In this document: positions 46,515 to 58,240 of the stretch, one piece after another
Layout of the letters: the number at the start of each line of letters is the position of its first letter
How positions within the stretch are numbered: position 1 is the first letter of the stretch
Assembly (NCBI GenBank): GCA_003049485.1
Contig: PYST01000023.1
Coordinates: forward strand, 62,001-126,000
Reading direction: 5' to 3'
Length of the DNA stretch: 64,000 bases
Source: Ophioceras dolichostomum
Lineage: Eukaryota; Ascomycota; Sordariomycetes; Magnaporthales; Ophioceraceae
Program-made: the position numbers and the translations under genes
The notes under the pieces: generated by a model
Told to the model about the DNA's origin: nothing
Databases searched by the model: none
What the model saw: only the letters and a program-made list of their open reading frames with translations

Positions 46515-49500
46515 ATGCAAATCCCTTTTCCAGCAGAGCCGGTATCGGGTCGGACTGACGACGTACATGTACTACTACCACCGCTACTAGCATTGCACCT
46601 TCTATCCCTTGGAGCTACGCGGCGCGAATAGGCGGACCCGTCCGGTCAACTAGTCCCGTCCCCGCCTACAAACCAGCCGTTCCCGGCTTGGTTTTCGCAC
46701 CTTTGGAGCTTGAGCTTTCCCCCCATCGTAGCTGTCTGGTCTGGCGTCCATTCCCTGGCCCGCCAGATTCACGAGCTTTTTGGACCCCGGTTTTATCCTT
46801 TGCTTTCCCACACCCAGAACCCGACATACAAACCCCAATGTGTGTCCCCGCCATAAAGTCGACCTTCTGGTTTTGCTCTCTCCCCCCGGCAGCTCCCTTC
46901 CTGGTCTGGCTCGCCCCGCGTGTGCAACAATCGCCTCCACGCATACAAAACAACCACAGCTTCTTATTCTTCCAATCTTGTGTTAAAATCTAATTTTTGG
47001 CCCTTCTTGGTCCGCCTGCGCTGCGGCTGTCACGTCCTCTCAACGTTGAACGCGCCGCCATTATCCGCCGGATACAACGAACTTTGCCTTAGGTATCTCC
47101 CTGACACCACGGACAACCGCGCGGAGACCTTCGACCACACACAACCACCAACCAGACTGGTTGGTCCCGGCACCTCTATCCCATTCTTTTGCTACCCCTT
47201 ATTTAGCAATTTTTCTTTTGTGTCCCCCAAGCTGTTCTTGGATCCGGCATCTGAGCGGCACTGGCATCCCCTTTTTGCTACCTACCTGTACCTCCGCTCC
47301 CTCGATGCTCGGTTCTTTTTTGCTCTCACTATCTCATTTTTTTCTTGTCCATTATACAAAGTACTAGTAACCTACCTGGTACAAGCACATATCTGCATTT
47401 TTCGCACTAGCCCACCAGCATTCGCGGTCTGTTTGTTTTTCTCGCCGTTTTTCAACCAAAAAGACGCCTTAATCACTAATAGACCGCGATGGGAGAACCA
47501 CCACCGACATCGTCGACGACGGCATCCATCGATCTCACCCTCGCCTCCCTGCCAGTCGTATACGACGATCATATACACACGAAGCCACCACCTTTTGGAC
47601 CAAGAAAAAAACCAACCCCATATACGTCTCTAGCTACCGACAGCCTAGCCTTCGGCATTTGGTTGTTTCGTGGGTTTTGACACCACACCATCGAGAAGTG
47701 GCCTGGTCCGCCACTTTCCCCCCATATCCAACTTGTGGCTGTTTGAGATAGAGCGTGCTGCCTGCGAATCGCAGCACGGAACAGTCCCCGACGTCCATGC
47801 TTTCGCTCACTGGACACATTCACGTCCCAGGGTTCAGCAAAGCATCGATCACTCTTCTCACCTCGTCGTTATCGACTCTGAGTCCTTAAATGCGATTTCG
47901 GACGACGCGGCAACCTCTGGTGGGATCATTGCTGTCGGTGTCTCGTCAGATGACGACGTCGACAACCGCAGCACCACGAAACCCAACCCAACCACTGGGT
48001 GTACACATACCTCACTGGTGAAGGTTCTTTCATACTATGTTGTCTCTATTCCCTTGTTATCATCTGACTACTAGAACAAGAAGAAAGACGAAACTTCTCT
48101 TATTGCTCTTGTCTCTCTTATGCCGTCACCGCGTAGATGCGCGTCTCTCGATGGCCTGGCTTTTTCCCTCTTGTCTTTTCTTGTCATGTATAAGATTACC
48201 TTACTCTACAAACTTGCTGGAGTGATTTGGAACTTCTTGGGAGGAAGGGGGTGATCACAAAACTACATACTCTTATGGATGGCTTTGCAAGCAGAGAAAC
48301 GAGAACGAGAATGAGAACGAGAACGAAAGTTGAAGACAAAGAAGACGAAGAAAAGAAAGGTTTTTTTCCCCACCTGAACCTACCTACCTTTCATTGCTGA
48401 TGGATGTTGGACCTTTTTTTATTATTTACCTCGGGAGGGTTCATTTTCCTCTTTCCTTCGTTTATCACTCTACGGAAGAGAGAGAGAAGAAAAGGGGGAT
48501 AAATTCGTGAAAAAGGGGGACTAGACATGATGGACGGAGAAGTTTGATGGAGGAGGCGTAAGGGCTTGCTGGACTCATCAAGGGGGCCGGTTAACTAACT
48601 GGCTGGCAGCTATTGGGGAGGATGATGAATATCTACGACCAGAAAAGCAGTAAATCACAAAAAAAGACAAAAATTCTTTTTGACCTTCTTCTCCTCCTCC
48701 CTCCTTGACTACGGGAAGCAGTGCGATCGTGCCAACTACCGTAGGTACTGCTTTCAGGGAGGAAGCATAGAAGGGAGGAATGAGCGAGGGAGAACGAACG
48801 CCTTCGTCCAGTTCGACCGAGCAGGGGGCTCGGTCCGACTGCTTGCTTGGTATGATCGGCTCGGCCACTACTTCATCATCCCTACTCTGTGCTCTGGCGG
48901 TGGCGGATTGGTGGGATGGGTTGAGACGGAATCGGGAGGGAGATAGGGGTTTCGAAATAAAAGAAGGAAGGAGATGCGGGAGAGAGGTGCTCCATTGTTC
49001 GCTTTCGCGCATCCCATCCCTTTCTCTATTCTGACTCTTTACCAATTCCCCCCTTCCACATGCTAGCTTCTCTCCTGAAGGTCTCAGGTTCCCCCCGCCC
49101 CTTCTGTTTATTTCCTTCGCTAGGGAGGGTATCTTCATTTAAAAAGAGAAAGAGACGGGTGGAAAATCTCGGCTCACCGGTTAAGAGTCGAAACGAGACA
49201 GCTAGGCTCCCTTCGCTACCTTAAATACGTTTCCAGATCATCACCTGGAATCTGAGGTAGGCACCTAACCTGGCGGTAGTAGACGGTGGCCAAGTGACTA
49301 CCTAGGTACCTATGTCTCTCCCATTTTCTCGTCGCCGATACACACGAGGCGAGCGCTAGAATCCCGTCACACAGAGAGTAGAGACAAGCACGTCCCGGGC
49401 TTGCACGCACACACCTAGGGTGTGTGAAAGAGAGATGCAAGTGCTTATTCTCGATCGGAGTTGCTGTTCCAGCGCGTCCGTCCGTCCGTCTGTTCTCACC

Positions 49501-50900
49501 ACGCGCCCGTCGCGCCGCTCGGCGGGTCTAGCCTAGCACGGTACTTAGTACCTAGGCCTGTTTCCCCCGAAGACCGCCGTTTCGCATATCCGGACGTTTT
49601 GTGTGTTCGCCCTTTGGTTCCCTACTGCGATCCCTCCAGGCGCTACCACTACGCTACCCGAGAGCCGGCGTGGGAGAGGGAGCGACCGAATACAGCGGCC
49701 GCTAAACAAGGGAGGCCGACCACCCGATCGATCGCGTTTCGGTTTAGGGGACTTGCGGCGTTCGTGCGTTCGCCGCCCTCTCATGTCGAGAGGAGGAGCG
49801 AGCTTGTGACGGAAAATGCCGACTACATGCCATCTTTCTCCCTTGACGATGGATAGACGTCACCGATACCTTCATGACGACACGTTCACTCCGTCGGTCG
49901 ACTCGCGAGGACTCATGGCAGCTGCGTCCATCTTCGCCGAAAGCAGATCTATTCTTCCTCTCCCGGCCTATACCCACCCACGCCTTCGCGGTCATCCATG
50001 GAGAGAGAGAGAGAGAGGGAGGGAGAGCATATTGTAGGTAGTGTAGCGTAGTTCGGTAGTTCCAAACCTGTATGATTGATAGATGGGCAATTGTTCTCAA
50101 ATAAGAGGAAAAAGACGAAAGTCCAAGTAGTAAAACCCAATAAAATATAAGCAAATGAAAGAAACTTATGAGATGATAAAATAATCCCCCGGCGTGGTGA
50201 TACAAATGTGCGCTTCGCTGGTGAGAGGGTATCACGGGTGTTCTCTCGCTCGCTCCAGACCAGACAGACCGAAAACACACAAAAAAACACAAACACCAAA
50301 CCAGTTACACGCCAACACCATTCTTCTTCTTCCCTCTCATCTGCCACGTTCTAGCCGTGTATCACCCGTCTCCCCCCCTTTTGTCTGTCGCCCTCTACCA
50401 TCGAGTAGTATTACAAAAAGACATGGAAGACAAATGAGAAGAGTGATGATGATAATGACAGCGGAATTTGTTGCTTTTCGAGTAGTTTCCATCTCGTATT
50501 TGCCATCCATCATATAATGGCCCCCTAATCAATCTCCCCGAACAGGCAGGCAGGCAGGCCACTGGTTTTGTTCGGCGGCTTTGATCTATCTTGGGATATG
50601 GCCTTCGGTTGGTGCACACCTCGGTCGCAATGAAGGGAGGCAATCCGATGGGCTGTGACGTCATCACACCGGTCCTCGTGCCCCGTCTTCTCTGCCCATG
50701 TGGCGGGTGACTCGGCCTCTTACCAGCGGCAAAGGAGAGAGAAAAAAACCACCTGTGGACGATGGATGGGAATAAGTTATTGAATCGCCCGGGCCTTCCA
50801 TCTAGCGACGGGGTGACGGGGCGGCGGCGGCGGCGGCGGCAGCAGCAGCAGTGGACAGGGACTTGGGCTTGTACTTGTACTTGGACTTGGAGGATGTCTC
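46515..50900. other. Gene-free spacer downstream of cdc25
   Basis: 4.4 kb of shared 3' flank between cdc25 (+) and the mannosyltransferase (-). The + strand is pyrimidine-rich at 46700-47500. GAGAACGA-type repeats lie at 48301-48327. A TACCTAGGTA palindrome lies at 49299-49308 and GTACTTAGTACCTAGG near 49541. A GA tract lies at 50003-50030 and a GGC/AGC run at 50820-50850. ORFs of up to 237 codons (46920-47633) have no domain or coding bias. Confidence 0.5.
50820..50850. repeat. GGC/AGC trinucleotide run
   Basis: About six GGC units followed by four AGC units, just downstream of the stop codon of the mannosyltransferase gene, so probably within its 3' UTR on the minus strand. Confidence 0.7.
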
Positions 50901-52445
50901 CTATGACTTGGTCTTCTTCTTGTCCTTGTTGTCCTTCTTGTCATCCTTCTTCTTCTCCTGGAAGATGGTCTCGTAGAACTGCCTGACGACGCGGCAGTCC
51001 TTGAGGAACGACTGGTGGCAGTCGACGCGGATGATCTCCTCCCACATGGCCTTCTCGACGTCGTACCCGCTCCTCTCGGTTAGGTCCTTCTGCTCCCCCC
51101 ATAGGCGCTGCAGCTTCCCCTCCTCGTTGCGGCGGAAGGCGGGCTGCATCGAGTCGGCTAGGTGGTTCATGTCGAGCTTGACCAGGTTGTGGTGCACGAA
51201 CATGACGCGGGCCTTCCTCTCGTTGTCGATGGCCGCGAAGTTGTGGTGCAGGGCCTTGCCGCGGCCGAGCAGCTCGTAGTCCTCCATGGGGTCCCCCTGC
51301 ACCATGCCGGCCGTCTCGTAGGTCCCGTTTATCCAGCGGCCCAGGAATCCCATAGGAGTCTTGAGGTCGTAAAAGGGCTTCTCGAGGACCATGGCGCCGT
51401 GTAGGAAGGTCTCCTTGTCGCCCTCGCCGGGGCCGGACTGACAAAGGAGGGGGTAGTAGAAGCGGGGGCCGTAGAAGTTGTAGTAGGCGGCCATGACCGC
51501 GCTGTCGGCGTGCTTGGAGCGGCTGTACAGCATGATGCCGGACTCGGACGAGCGGCGCACCTCGATGGTGGGGGCCTCGACCCCGGCGATGTCGTAGAAG
51601 CTGGGCGACGCGGTGGACAGCCACAGGTCGGGCCAGGTGACCAGGCCGGTCGACTTGTAGGGCTCGACGTCGAACAGGTGGTCTACGTTGTGGATGGGGA
51701 AGCAGTCGGCGTCGAGGAACAGCACGTCCTCGAAGGTGGAGAAGATGATGGAGAAGATCTTGAACTGGTACTTCTCCAGCTTGGGCATGTTGGGCGTCGT
51801 CTTCCAGACGTCCTGCATGCTGCGGCACTCGACGTTGAGCTCGACTAGCGTGCTCTCGCACAGCTCGTCGTTGTAGTCGTCGGAAGAGTCGAGGAACAGC
51901 TGGACGGGCAAGTTGGAGCCGGTGCGCCGCAGCATGAGCACCGACAGGATGGCGTTCCCGATGTACTTGCCGCCGGCCGTCATGACCACGCCGCGCGAGT
52001 GCTTCGCGTACGGCATACGAGGGCCCAGCTCCTTGGCTAAGCCCACGAACTCGGCGTGCGCCTTCTTGAACTCCTGCCGGTCGCTGGGCGAGATGGACGT
52101 GAGCTCGTGGCGCTCCTTGGGAGGTTGGCCCTCCTTGATCAGCTTCGGGTCGGTGGCCTCCACTGGTGGGCCCTTGTCCAGCTTAATAGGCGTGGCATCG
52201 GGCTTGCAGCGCACTATCGCGTCGAGGAGGTCGGCCCAGAACCGGACGAGGGCTTCGGACGGGGCATTTGGCCTGTAGACAATGGCGGAGCCGCCACTGC
52301 TGTGTGCTGGCCTGGCGTATGGTTGTGTTGGCGTGGTGGGGTATGCTGGCGATCGTAATCGCATCTGATAGGTCAGGAGTAAGAAGAAGATGCAGATGAA
52401 GAACGTCGCCGTGAGAGGCCGACGACCTCTGGGAGGCATGATCAT
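50901..52445 (-). CDS. MNN2: Mnn2-type alpha-1,2-mannosyltransferase (GT71 family)
   Basis: Golgi enzyme that adds alpha-1,2-mannose branches to N-glycan outer chains. Single exon, 514 aa, type II topology: a short basic cytosolic tail (PPRGRRP), a membrane anchor at about 12-28 (ATFFICIFFLLLTYQM), a Ser/Pro stem, then the lumenal catalytic domain. The domain begins with RGVVMTAGGKYIGNAI and contains the nucleotide-sugar-binding Asp-x-Asp in FLDADC (D245, D247). It continues through the family region HGAMVLEKPFYDL. The tail is unusually Lys/Asp-rich (KKKDDKKDNKDKKKTKS). Two in-frame ATGs (52445 and 52439) are possible starts and differ by two residues. It is divergently transcribed from POL5 about 2.1 kb away. 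The exact linkage specificity (Mnn2, Mnn5 or another paralogue) cannot be read from sequence. Confidence 0.9.
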   Translation of the reverse strand: MIMPPRGRRPLTATFFICIFFLLLTYQMRLRSPAYPTTPTQPYARPAHSSGGSAIVYRPNAPSEALVRFWADLLDAIVRCKPDATPIKLDKGPPVEATDPKLIKEGQPPKERHELTSISPSDRQEFKKAHAEFVGLAKELGPRMPYAKHSRGVVMTAGGKYIGNAILSVLMLRRTGSNLPVQLFLDSSDDYNDELCESTLVELNVECRSMQDVWKTTPNMPKLEKYQFKIFSIIFSTFEDVLFLDADCFPIHNVDHLFDVEPYKSTGLVTWPDLWLSTASPSFYDIAGVEAPTIEVRRSSESGIMLYSRSKHADSAVMAAYYNFYGPRFYYPLLCQSGPGEGDKETFLHGAMVLEKPFYDLKTPMGFLGRWINGTYETAGMVQGDPMEDYELLGRGKALHHNFAAIDNERKARVMFVHHNLVKLDMNHLADSMQPAFRRNEEGKLQRLWGEQKDLTERSGYDVEKAMWEEIIRVDCHQSFLKDCRVVRQFYETIFQEKKKDDKKDNKDKKKTKS

Positions 52446-54393
52446 GGCGGCGGCGGGTGGATATTAGGAGAAAATGTTAGGTCGAGGAGAAGAGAAGGAA
52501 GCGAGGTGGGTGAAAAGGATCTTGGAGGACGCAGGCGACTCGTGGCGACTCGTGGCGAAGAAACCAGTGAATATCGTGGAAAACGAAAACCCGAGGGTGT
52601 GGTGATTCGCAGGTGATCGAAGCTCCCTCCGAACACGGGATGGATGGATGGTAGGACGGCAGCAAGGGATTTTCGGTACCGGGTGCCTCTTCAGCCCTCG
52701 CACCCTTTTCCCGGCTGATCCTCTGCTGCGGCCAAGCGTCAGGAAACCTCGTGCCAATGAACGATTATTGAGATCGCGCGACCAGTATTAAAGTAGCAGA
52801 AGAGGGAGACGAACAAACGAAGTGGCGTGCGACGATGTTCCGTGTCGTCGCGAAGCCTAGAAAAGAAAAGAAAAGAAAAAAACCTAAAGAGTGAACTGAA
52901 GTGAAAAGTGATCGCGTGCCTCTCTGCCCTGTGCCTGGGGAGGGGAAAGAGAAAAAGGGGAGGAAAGGAAAGAGCCATTGAACACAGGGATGAGGAAGGT
53001 AGGATTACACTGCGTTGGGTTGGGACAACCACCCATTAAAGCGGATTGACGTGAAGCTTGGCGGATGAGCTTGGCGAGCAGACGATAGGGGACAGGAGGG
53101 GAAGGGAGGAGGAGGGTCCTGGAGTGCACCGTGAGAGCCGGCAGCCCCCTGATGGGAGGTGGCGCTCACTCATGACTGACTGCGACATGCGCCTGCCGCT
53201 TCACGATTGCAATTGACATCTGGAATCACACCCAACAATCGTACCCGCCTCGCGTGGTACAGCATCCGGCGTGGTGCACGGGGCTTGCGCCGTATGTACT
53301 AACGGGAGTCTCTGAAATGAACGCGATTGGGCATTCTTTTCCAATCCCACCAATCTCTGTTGTGCACAATGGAATACACAGTACGTCTCATCCTCTTGGA
53401 GGAAACCTGCCACCTTCTTGTTTCCTCCCATTATTGTACTTAATCTTTTCCCACTTAATTTTTTGGTCATCATTTCCTTGTCAGGGGCGGAGAAGAAGCG
53501 CACAAAATAGCAAAGGCAAGGCACGTGCGGGCGGGCGGAGACAGAGCAGACCCGCCAGTACAAAAAAGACGAAGTGCAGGCACAAGGGACCGCCGCGTAA
53601 TTACAAGTCTGGGCAGCTGTCTCACTCTGTTCAGGAACTTGGGAGATGATGAGAAGCAGGTCAGCAGCAATTGGGGATGGGTGCCACACACACACACACG
53701 TACCAGACACATTCCTGCATAAATAAGGGGTTCTTCGTCTTCATACGAATTGCTGGCTGGCTGGCTGCTTTGTCACTCAGGGGCGCAGGGAGTTGGTGAA
53801 GAGGCTCATCCCATCATCATGCTTGATAACTCAGGTCCCGTCCGCTAAAACTTTCAGATGACATTGGACAGTGGATTGATCGAATTGATTCGCTGGGTTG
53901 GCTGCTGCCCATCTTTTTTTGGCGCCTGCAATTGGCCCGCCCTTCGAGGGAAGGTGGTCGCGTGGCGTTCAGCAACAGCATTGTTGGAAAGCGAGGGAAA
54001 GAAGCACTGGGCGCTCAGCAGTCAGCGCTCGTTGGTCCCTGTCAATTGGCATGGAAGCAGAGCCTTCAATGTAATGTATTGTAATGTGTTTTGTATTGTA
54101 TCTGGTACCCCGTTACCTGCCGCATATGGTAAACGACGATGTAAAGCACACGCGAATAGGTCGGAAGTACAACACAAAGGACAATACCTTACATTACATT
54201 ACAGGCCCTGCATGGAAGTCAGTGTCCTTACCGGGAAATCGGGCTACCCATGCATCGGGATCAAATTGCGTTTTCGCTTATCTTATCGACAATGCAGGCC
54301 GGGCGGTATAGAGCGGCAGAAAACAAAATTTTTGGTGAACTTGGTTGTACAAGCATCGAGCATGAGGGGGTTCGGAAGTACAACACAAAGGAG
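52446..54393. other. Divergent promoter region between mnn2 and pol5
   Basis: No supported gene. A CA run lies at 53686-53699, GGCT repeats near 53754-53768, and TGTAATGTA/TACATTACA strings near 54068-54095 and 54189-54204 are in inverted order. The 21-base string beginning TCGGAAGTACAAC occurs at 54161-54181 and again at 54372-54392, right next to the copied POL5 segment. Confidence 0.5.
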
Positions 54394-54471
54394 TCGTCCG
54401 CCAGCTGATCGGGGAGAAGAACCCCGCCGCGGAGAGGTATCCAGGGTTGGACTTTGACGCCCTACTAGAGA
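54394..54471 (+). repeat. 78-bp copy of POL5 exon 1 sequence upstream of the gene
   Basis: Bases 54394-54471 match 54953-55030 of the POL5 coding exon with 4 mismatches in 78, at a constant offset of 559 bases. The copy ends abruptly on both sides and lies about 100 bp before the POL5 ATG, so it is probably in the promoter or 5' leader. It is not a splice alternative: it lacks a start codon and no donor joins it in frame to the rest. Confidence 0.85.
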
Positions 54472-54570
54472 GGTAGGTGCCTACCTATACTTGTAAATGA
54501 CTTTTTCTGTCATCTTCCCTTTCCCTTTTCAATCCTTGCTAATTGCCTCCCTCCCAGGCAACGTCAAAAA

Positions 54571-57500
54571 ATGGGAAGCAAAAGGAAACACCCCTCTGGC
54601 CCGGCCCCGTCGCCCGCCCAGAAGCGCCCCAAGTCTGACGGCGCTTCCAAGCCCAAAAATGCGGCTCAACAACAAGCGAAGCTCCTCGCCGACCGTCGGC
54701 CATTTGTCCAAGACCTGAAGCCTGAAGACCACGAGCGAGAGCGGAGCTTGTACAAGCTCCTCGGCAGCCCAGACCGTGAGGACCGCATCGACGCCGGCAA
54801 CGCCATTGTCACATGCCTCCTCGGAGGCGACAGCGGCGAAGACAGTGTGCCCGAGCCGGTCCTCCGCAGACACCTTGAGCGGCGGCTCTGCCGGGGGCTT
54901 GCCAGTAGCAACGAGGCGGCGCGGGTTGGCTTCAGCTATGTACTAGTCGAGATCGTCCGCCAGCTGATCGGGGAGAAGAACCTCGCCGCGGAGAAATATC
55001 CAGGGCTGGACTTTGACGCCCTACTAGAGATCTTGGTGGAGAAGACAACGACGAGCGGCAAGATGCCGGGTCAGGAGGAGCGCGATCACTACGTGGGGCG
55101 CCTCTTCGGCCTCAGGTCCTTTGTATTAGCCGGGGTGCTGTACAAGAATGAGCAGCGGTGGGACGCCGTCCTGAAGCTCCTGCTCCAGCTGGCGCAGAAG
55201 AAGGTGTGGCTCCGCCAGCAGTGCGGGTTTGTACTCGCGCAGGCGGTCCCGAAGCTGAAGCGCAAGCTGGCCGAGAAGACCCTCCAAGAGCTTTCCAATG
55301 CCGGCCTGGCCAAGTCGCCCGATGGCTTGAGCGTGTGGATCGCGGCGATGGGCCACTTCGAGGACAAGACGATGCCCAAGCCGTGGCCCGAGCCGCTGGG
55401 CTCCAAGTCCCTCCAGGATGTGGCCGCTGTGCTCAAGGGCAGCAACATCGAGATGGAAGACGATGGAGGCGTGGCAACAAAACAAGCCAACGGAGCTACG
55501 CAGGTCCATTTTGCGTGGGATCTTATCCTGGCCCATTTTCTCAAAAAGGGGCACGCCAAGGACTTCAAGTTGTTCTGGGATAGAGTCGTTGATCGTAAGA
55601 GCCCCTTGCTCAAAATTTGCCCTCAACACTACGAAAGGAAACTAACACGTCCCTATCAGAATCTTGTTATTCCAAAAGTGCTAGCCCTCACCAAAAGGCC
55701 GCCGGCTTCAGGATATTTCAGAAAGTGCTCGAGACATGCACTTCATCCCCAGCCATTGTTCAGTCTATCTTCAGTCAGCACCTTATGGGATGTCTTATGA
55801 ATCAGGCATCTTCCGACGAGAGAAATCTCCACCGAGCAGCTTTGAAGTCTCTGAAGGCTATCGAAACTGCGGTCGAGCAAAACCCGGAGTTGATCTTGAA
55901 GGTCTTGAACAACCTGTTGGGCGATCATGGCGCTTACAACTTCGATGAGCGGACAAGTTCCAAGACAGTCGAGAAGCTGCTTCGCCTAACCAGGCCAGAT
56001 GACGCCCAATCCGTTCTCAGTTTGTTGGAGACTACTGTCAAGGGCACAAGTGTTGAGTAAGTCGGTGCCTTGACAGATATTCCCGATCGAAGCTCACCAG
56101 AACAAGAAACCATATCGCTAACAATGACCGACAATCGCGCAAAAGTGACGACTCTGGAAAACACCTGCGCATATATGCCGATTACGTCTCGAAGCTAGTG
56201 ACGGTAGGAGTCGACTCCAAGGACCAAGCCGAAAGCCAACCCAATGTCTCCAGCGTGGGGGCCGTTGCACTAGCGGAGCTGGCGAAACTGGCATATTCTA
56301 GCCCAACGGAGTCTGGCCTGACTGAGCAAACCAAGGTAACACTGAGGGGCCGCCTGGCAAGCTCGTTCGCGAAGGTGATCAGACGTCCTGAGGACTTTCC
56401 GTACCTCTGCAACGCCATCCTGGCCGTGGAGCCGAACGCCATTGAGATGGACGACGAGATCCAGTCCGAGCTCTTCGACGCCCTGAAGCGGCTGCAGAAG
56501 CTCGTGAAACTAGACCAAAACGGCTCTGTCGTACTGCAGATGCCCCGCCAGGGTCTGGCCCTCCTGCACGCGATCGCCATCCTGCAGCTGTACAACGAGG
56601 AGCCTGACGCGCTGGAGGTGCTTGGCGACACGAGGCAGTGCTACGAGAAGCTAAGGCAGAAAGAGAAGCAGAAAGCGAGCAGAGGTGGGGCGGCCGCCGA
56701 CGCGGGAATGTCTGAGTTCCTAGTGGAGATCCTACTCTCCATGGTTGCCCAGCCGTCGTCGCTGATGAGACAGGCCTCGCTGTTGGTCTTTGAGTCGTTC
56801 ACCCCCCTCATGTCGGCCGAGGCGCTTGAGCTCCTCACTGACACACTTGTTGCTGAGGAGAACGCGGAGGGACAGAAGGCGCTGTTTAACACTGCCGACG
56901 AGGATGAGATGGATGTTGATGACGATGACGATGATGGGGATGAAGACGGGCTGTCAAACATCGGCTCGGATGTCGAATTTGTCGGAATCGAAAACATCGA
57001 CAACGGAAACGTCGATGATGATACTGGAAGCGGCTCTGAGTCAGAAAACAGCGACGGCGAGGATGGGGATTCCGATAACGGCCTCGCCGAGATTCTCGGC
57101 ACCCACCGTCTAGACAAGGACGCCGAGGCCGAGGCCGGCGATGATGATGATGACGACAACGCCGACATGACGGACTCGGAGATGATGGCCTTGGACGAGA
57201 AGATGGCCGAGTACTTCCGGCACCGGGTCAAGAAGAACAGCAAGCGGAAGGACAAGAAAAACGCCAAGGAGTCGGTCGTCAACTTCAAGCACAGGGTCCT
57301 TGACCTGCTCGCCGTGTACACCAAGAAGGAGGCCGCTGGCGACAACGCCCTGCTGGCGTTCGGGTTGCTGCTTCCTCTCCTGCGGCACGCGCGCACCACG
57401 TCTAACAAAGCGCTGGCGTCGAAGGCGTGTACCATCGTGCTTGACTTCTCAAAGCACAGGAAGAAGGCGACGAAGAAGTCGAAGTCAAAGTCATCGTCTG

Positions 57501-57805
57501 AGAATTACATCAACGTCGACGAGCTGGTGGCCCGGTTGGAAGAGATCCACGGCGAGGCGTCCGCCGACCCGTCCCACGCCTTTGCGAAGGCCGTATCCTC
57601 GGCCAGCCTGGCGATCGCGAGTGCGCTGTTCGCTATAGACAAGGGCAACTTTGTGCGGGTGGATGAGGTTTATGGCCGGTCGCGGCTGGCATTTGTCCTG
57701 GACGGGTTGCGCATCCAGCCGTCGTTCTTCATTGATTGGGTCAACTGGTACCAGTCGCTTGCTCAGCAGGCTCAGGCTCAGGCTCAGGCTCAGGCTGAAG
57801 CTTAA
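54571..57805 (+). CDS. POL5: Pol5/Mybbp1a nucleolar protein (DNA polymerase phi family)
   Basis: Nucleolar HEAT-repeat protein of the Pol5/MYBBP1A family. Despite the name, it acts in rRNA synthesis and 60S assembly rather than replication. Three exons: 54571-55594, 55660-56056 and 56146-57805. Introns 55595-55659 (GTAAGA, ACTAAC, ATCAG) and 56057-56145 (GTAAGT, GCTAAC, AAAAG). The protein is 1026 aa. The basic N-terminus (GSKRKHPSG..) fits nuclear entry. The family motif ERSLYKLLGSPDREDRIDAG and the block VGRLFGLRSFVLAG are present. A long acidic stretch lies at about 725-820 (DDDDDDGDEDG and similar). A Lys/Ser-rich stretch (KKATKKSKSKSSS) follows near 890. The C-terminus ends in five Gln-Ala repeats from a CAGGCT array. 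A 78-bp piece of exon 1 is duplicated just upstream of the gene. Confidence 0.93.
57767..57796 (+). repeat. CAGGCT hexanucleotide array in POL5 3' coding end
   Basis: Five perfect copies of CAGGCT encode (Gln-Ala)5 immediately before the stop codon. Such in-frame hexamers tend to vary in number between strains. Confidence 0.85.
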
Positions 57806-58240
57806 GCCCGGAATCCGGCATGTTGTAGATAGCGATACCCTTGCATCCTGACATTCAGCACATGCAGTATGTATTCTTCAACGTACCAGCTGTGCTCCAC
57901 GCCGTATTTAACTCTGCGAAGCAGGGTCCGTGGTACCAAGTATATATAGTACAAATCTCAATACAGCGCATTGCAAGCCCTGCTTGCAGTCTCGGCCTAG
58001 CAAATTGCTAGAGGATCGGGAGCGTTTATACCACAGCGAGGCTGAAGCTTCTGAACACAACATGTTGATACAAGTGTGAAGGCAAACAAACGAGGCAAAT
58101 ATGTGGATGGAGTGGCCGTCAAAAAGCGCATTTCTTCTTTTGCAAGCACTCGCAGCCAATAAATTACACAGCCTAACTCCCATTCTATCGACCAAACCAT
58201 TCCGTCTCGCCCATGCCTACCATCACCGCCCACTTCGCTT
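57806..58240. other. Intergenic region between convergent genes
   Basis: 3' flanks of POL5 (+) and the proteasome gene (-). Contains GTATATATAGTAC near 57940. I see no gene. Confidence 0.6.

Noticed and set aside
46920..47633. 237-codon frame on the + strand
   Set aside because: Pyrimidine-rich spacer yields Ser/Phe/Leu/His-rich noise; no domain.
53858..54457. 199-codon frame on the + strand ending in the copied POL5 segment
   Set aside because: It reads the copied segment in a different register from POL5 and has no recognisable domain.
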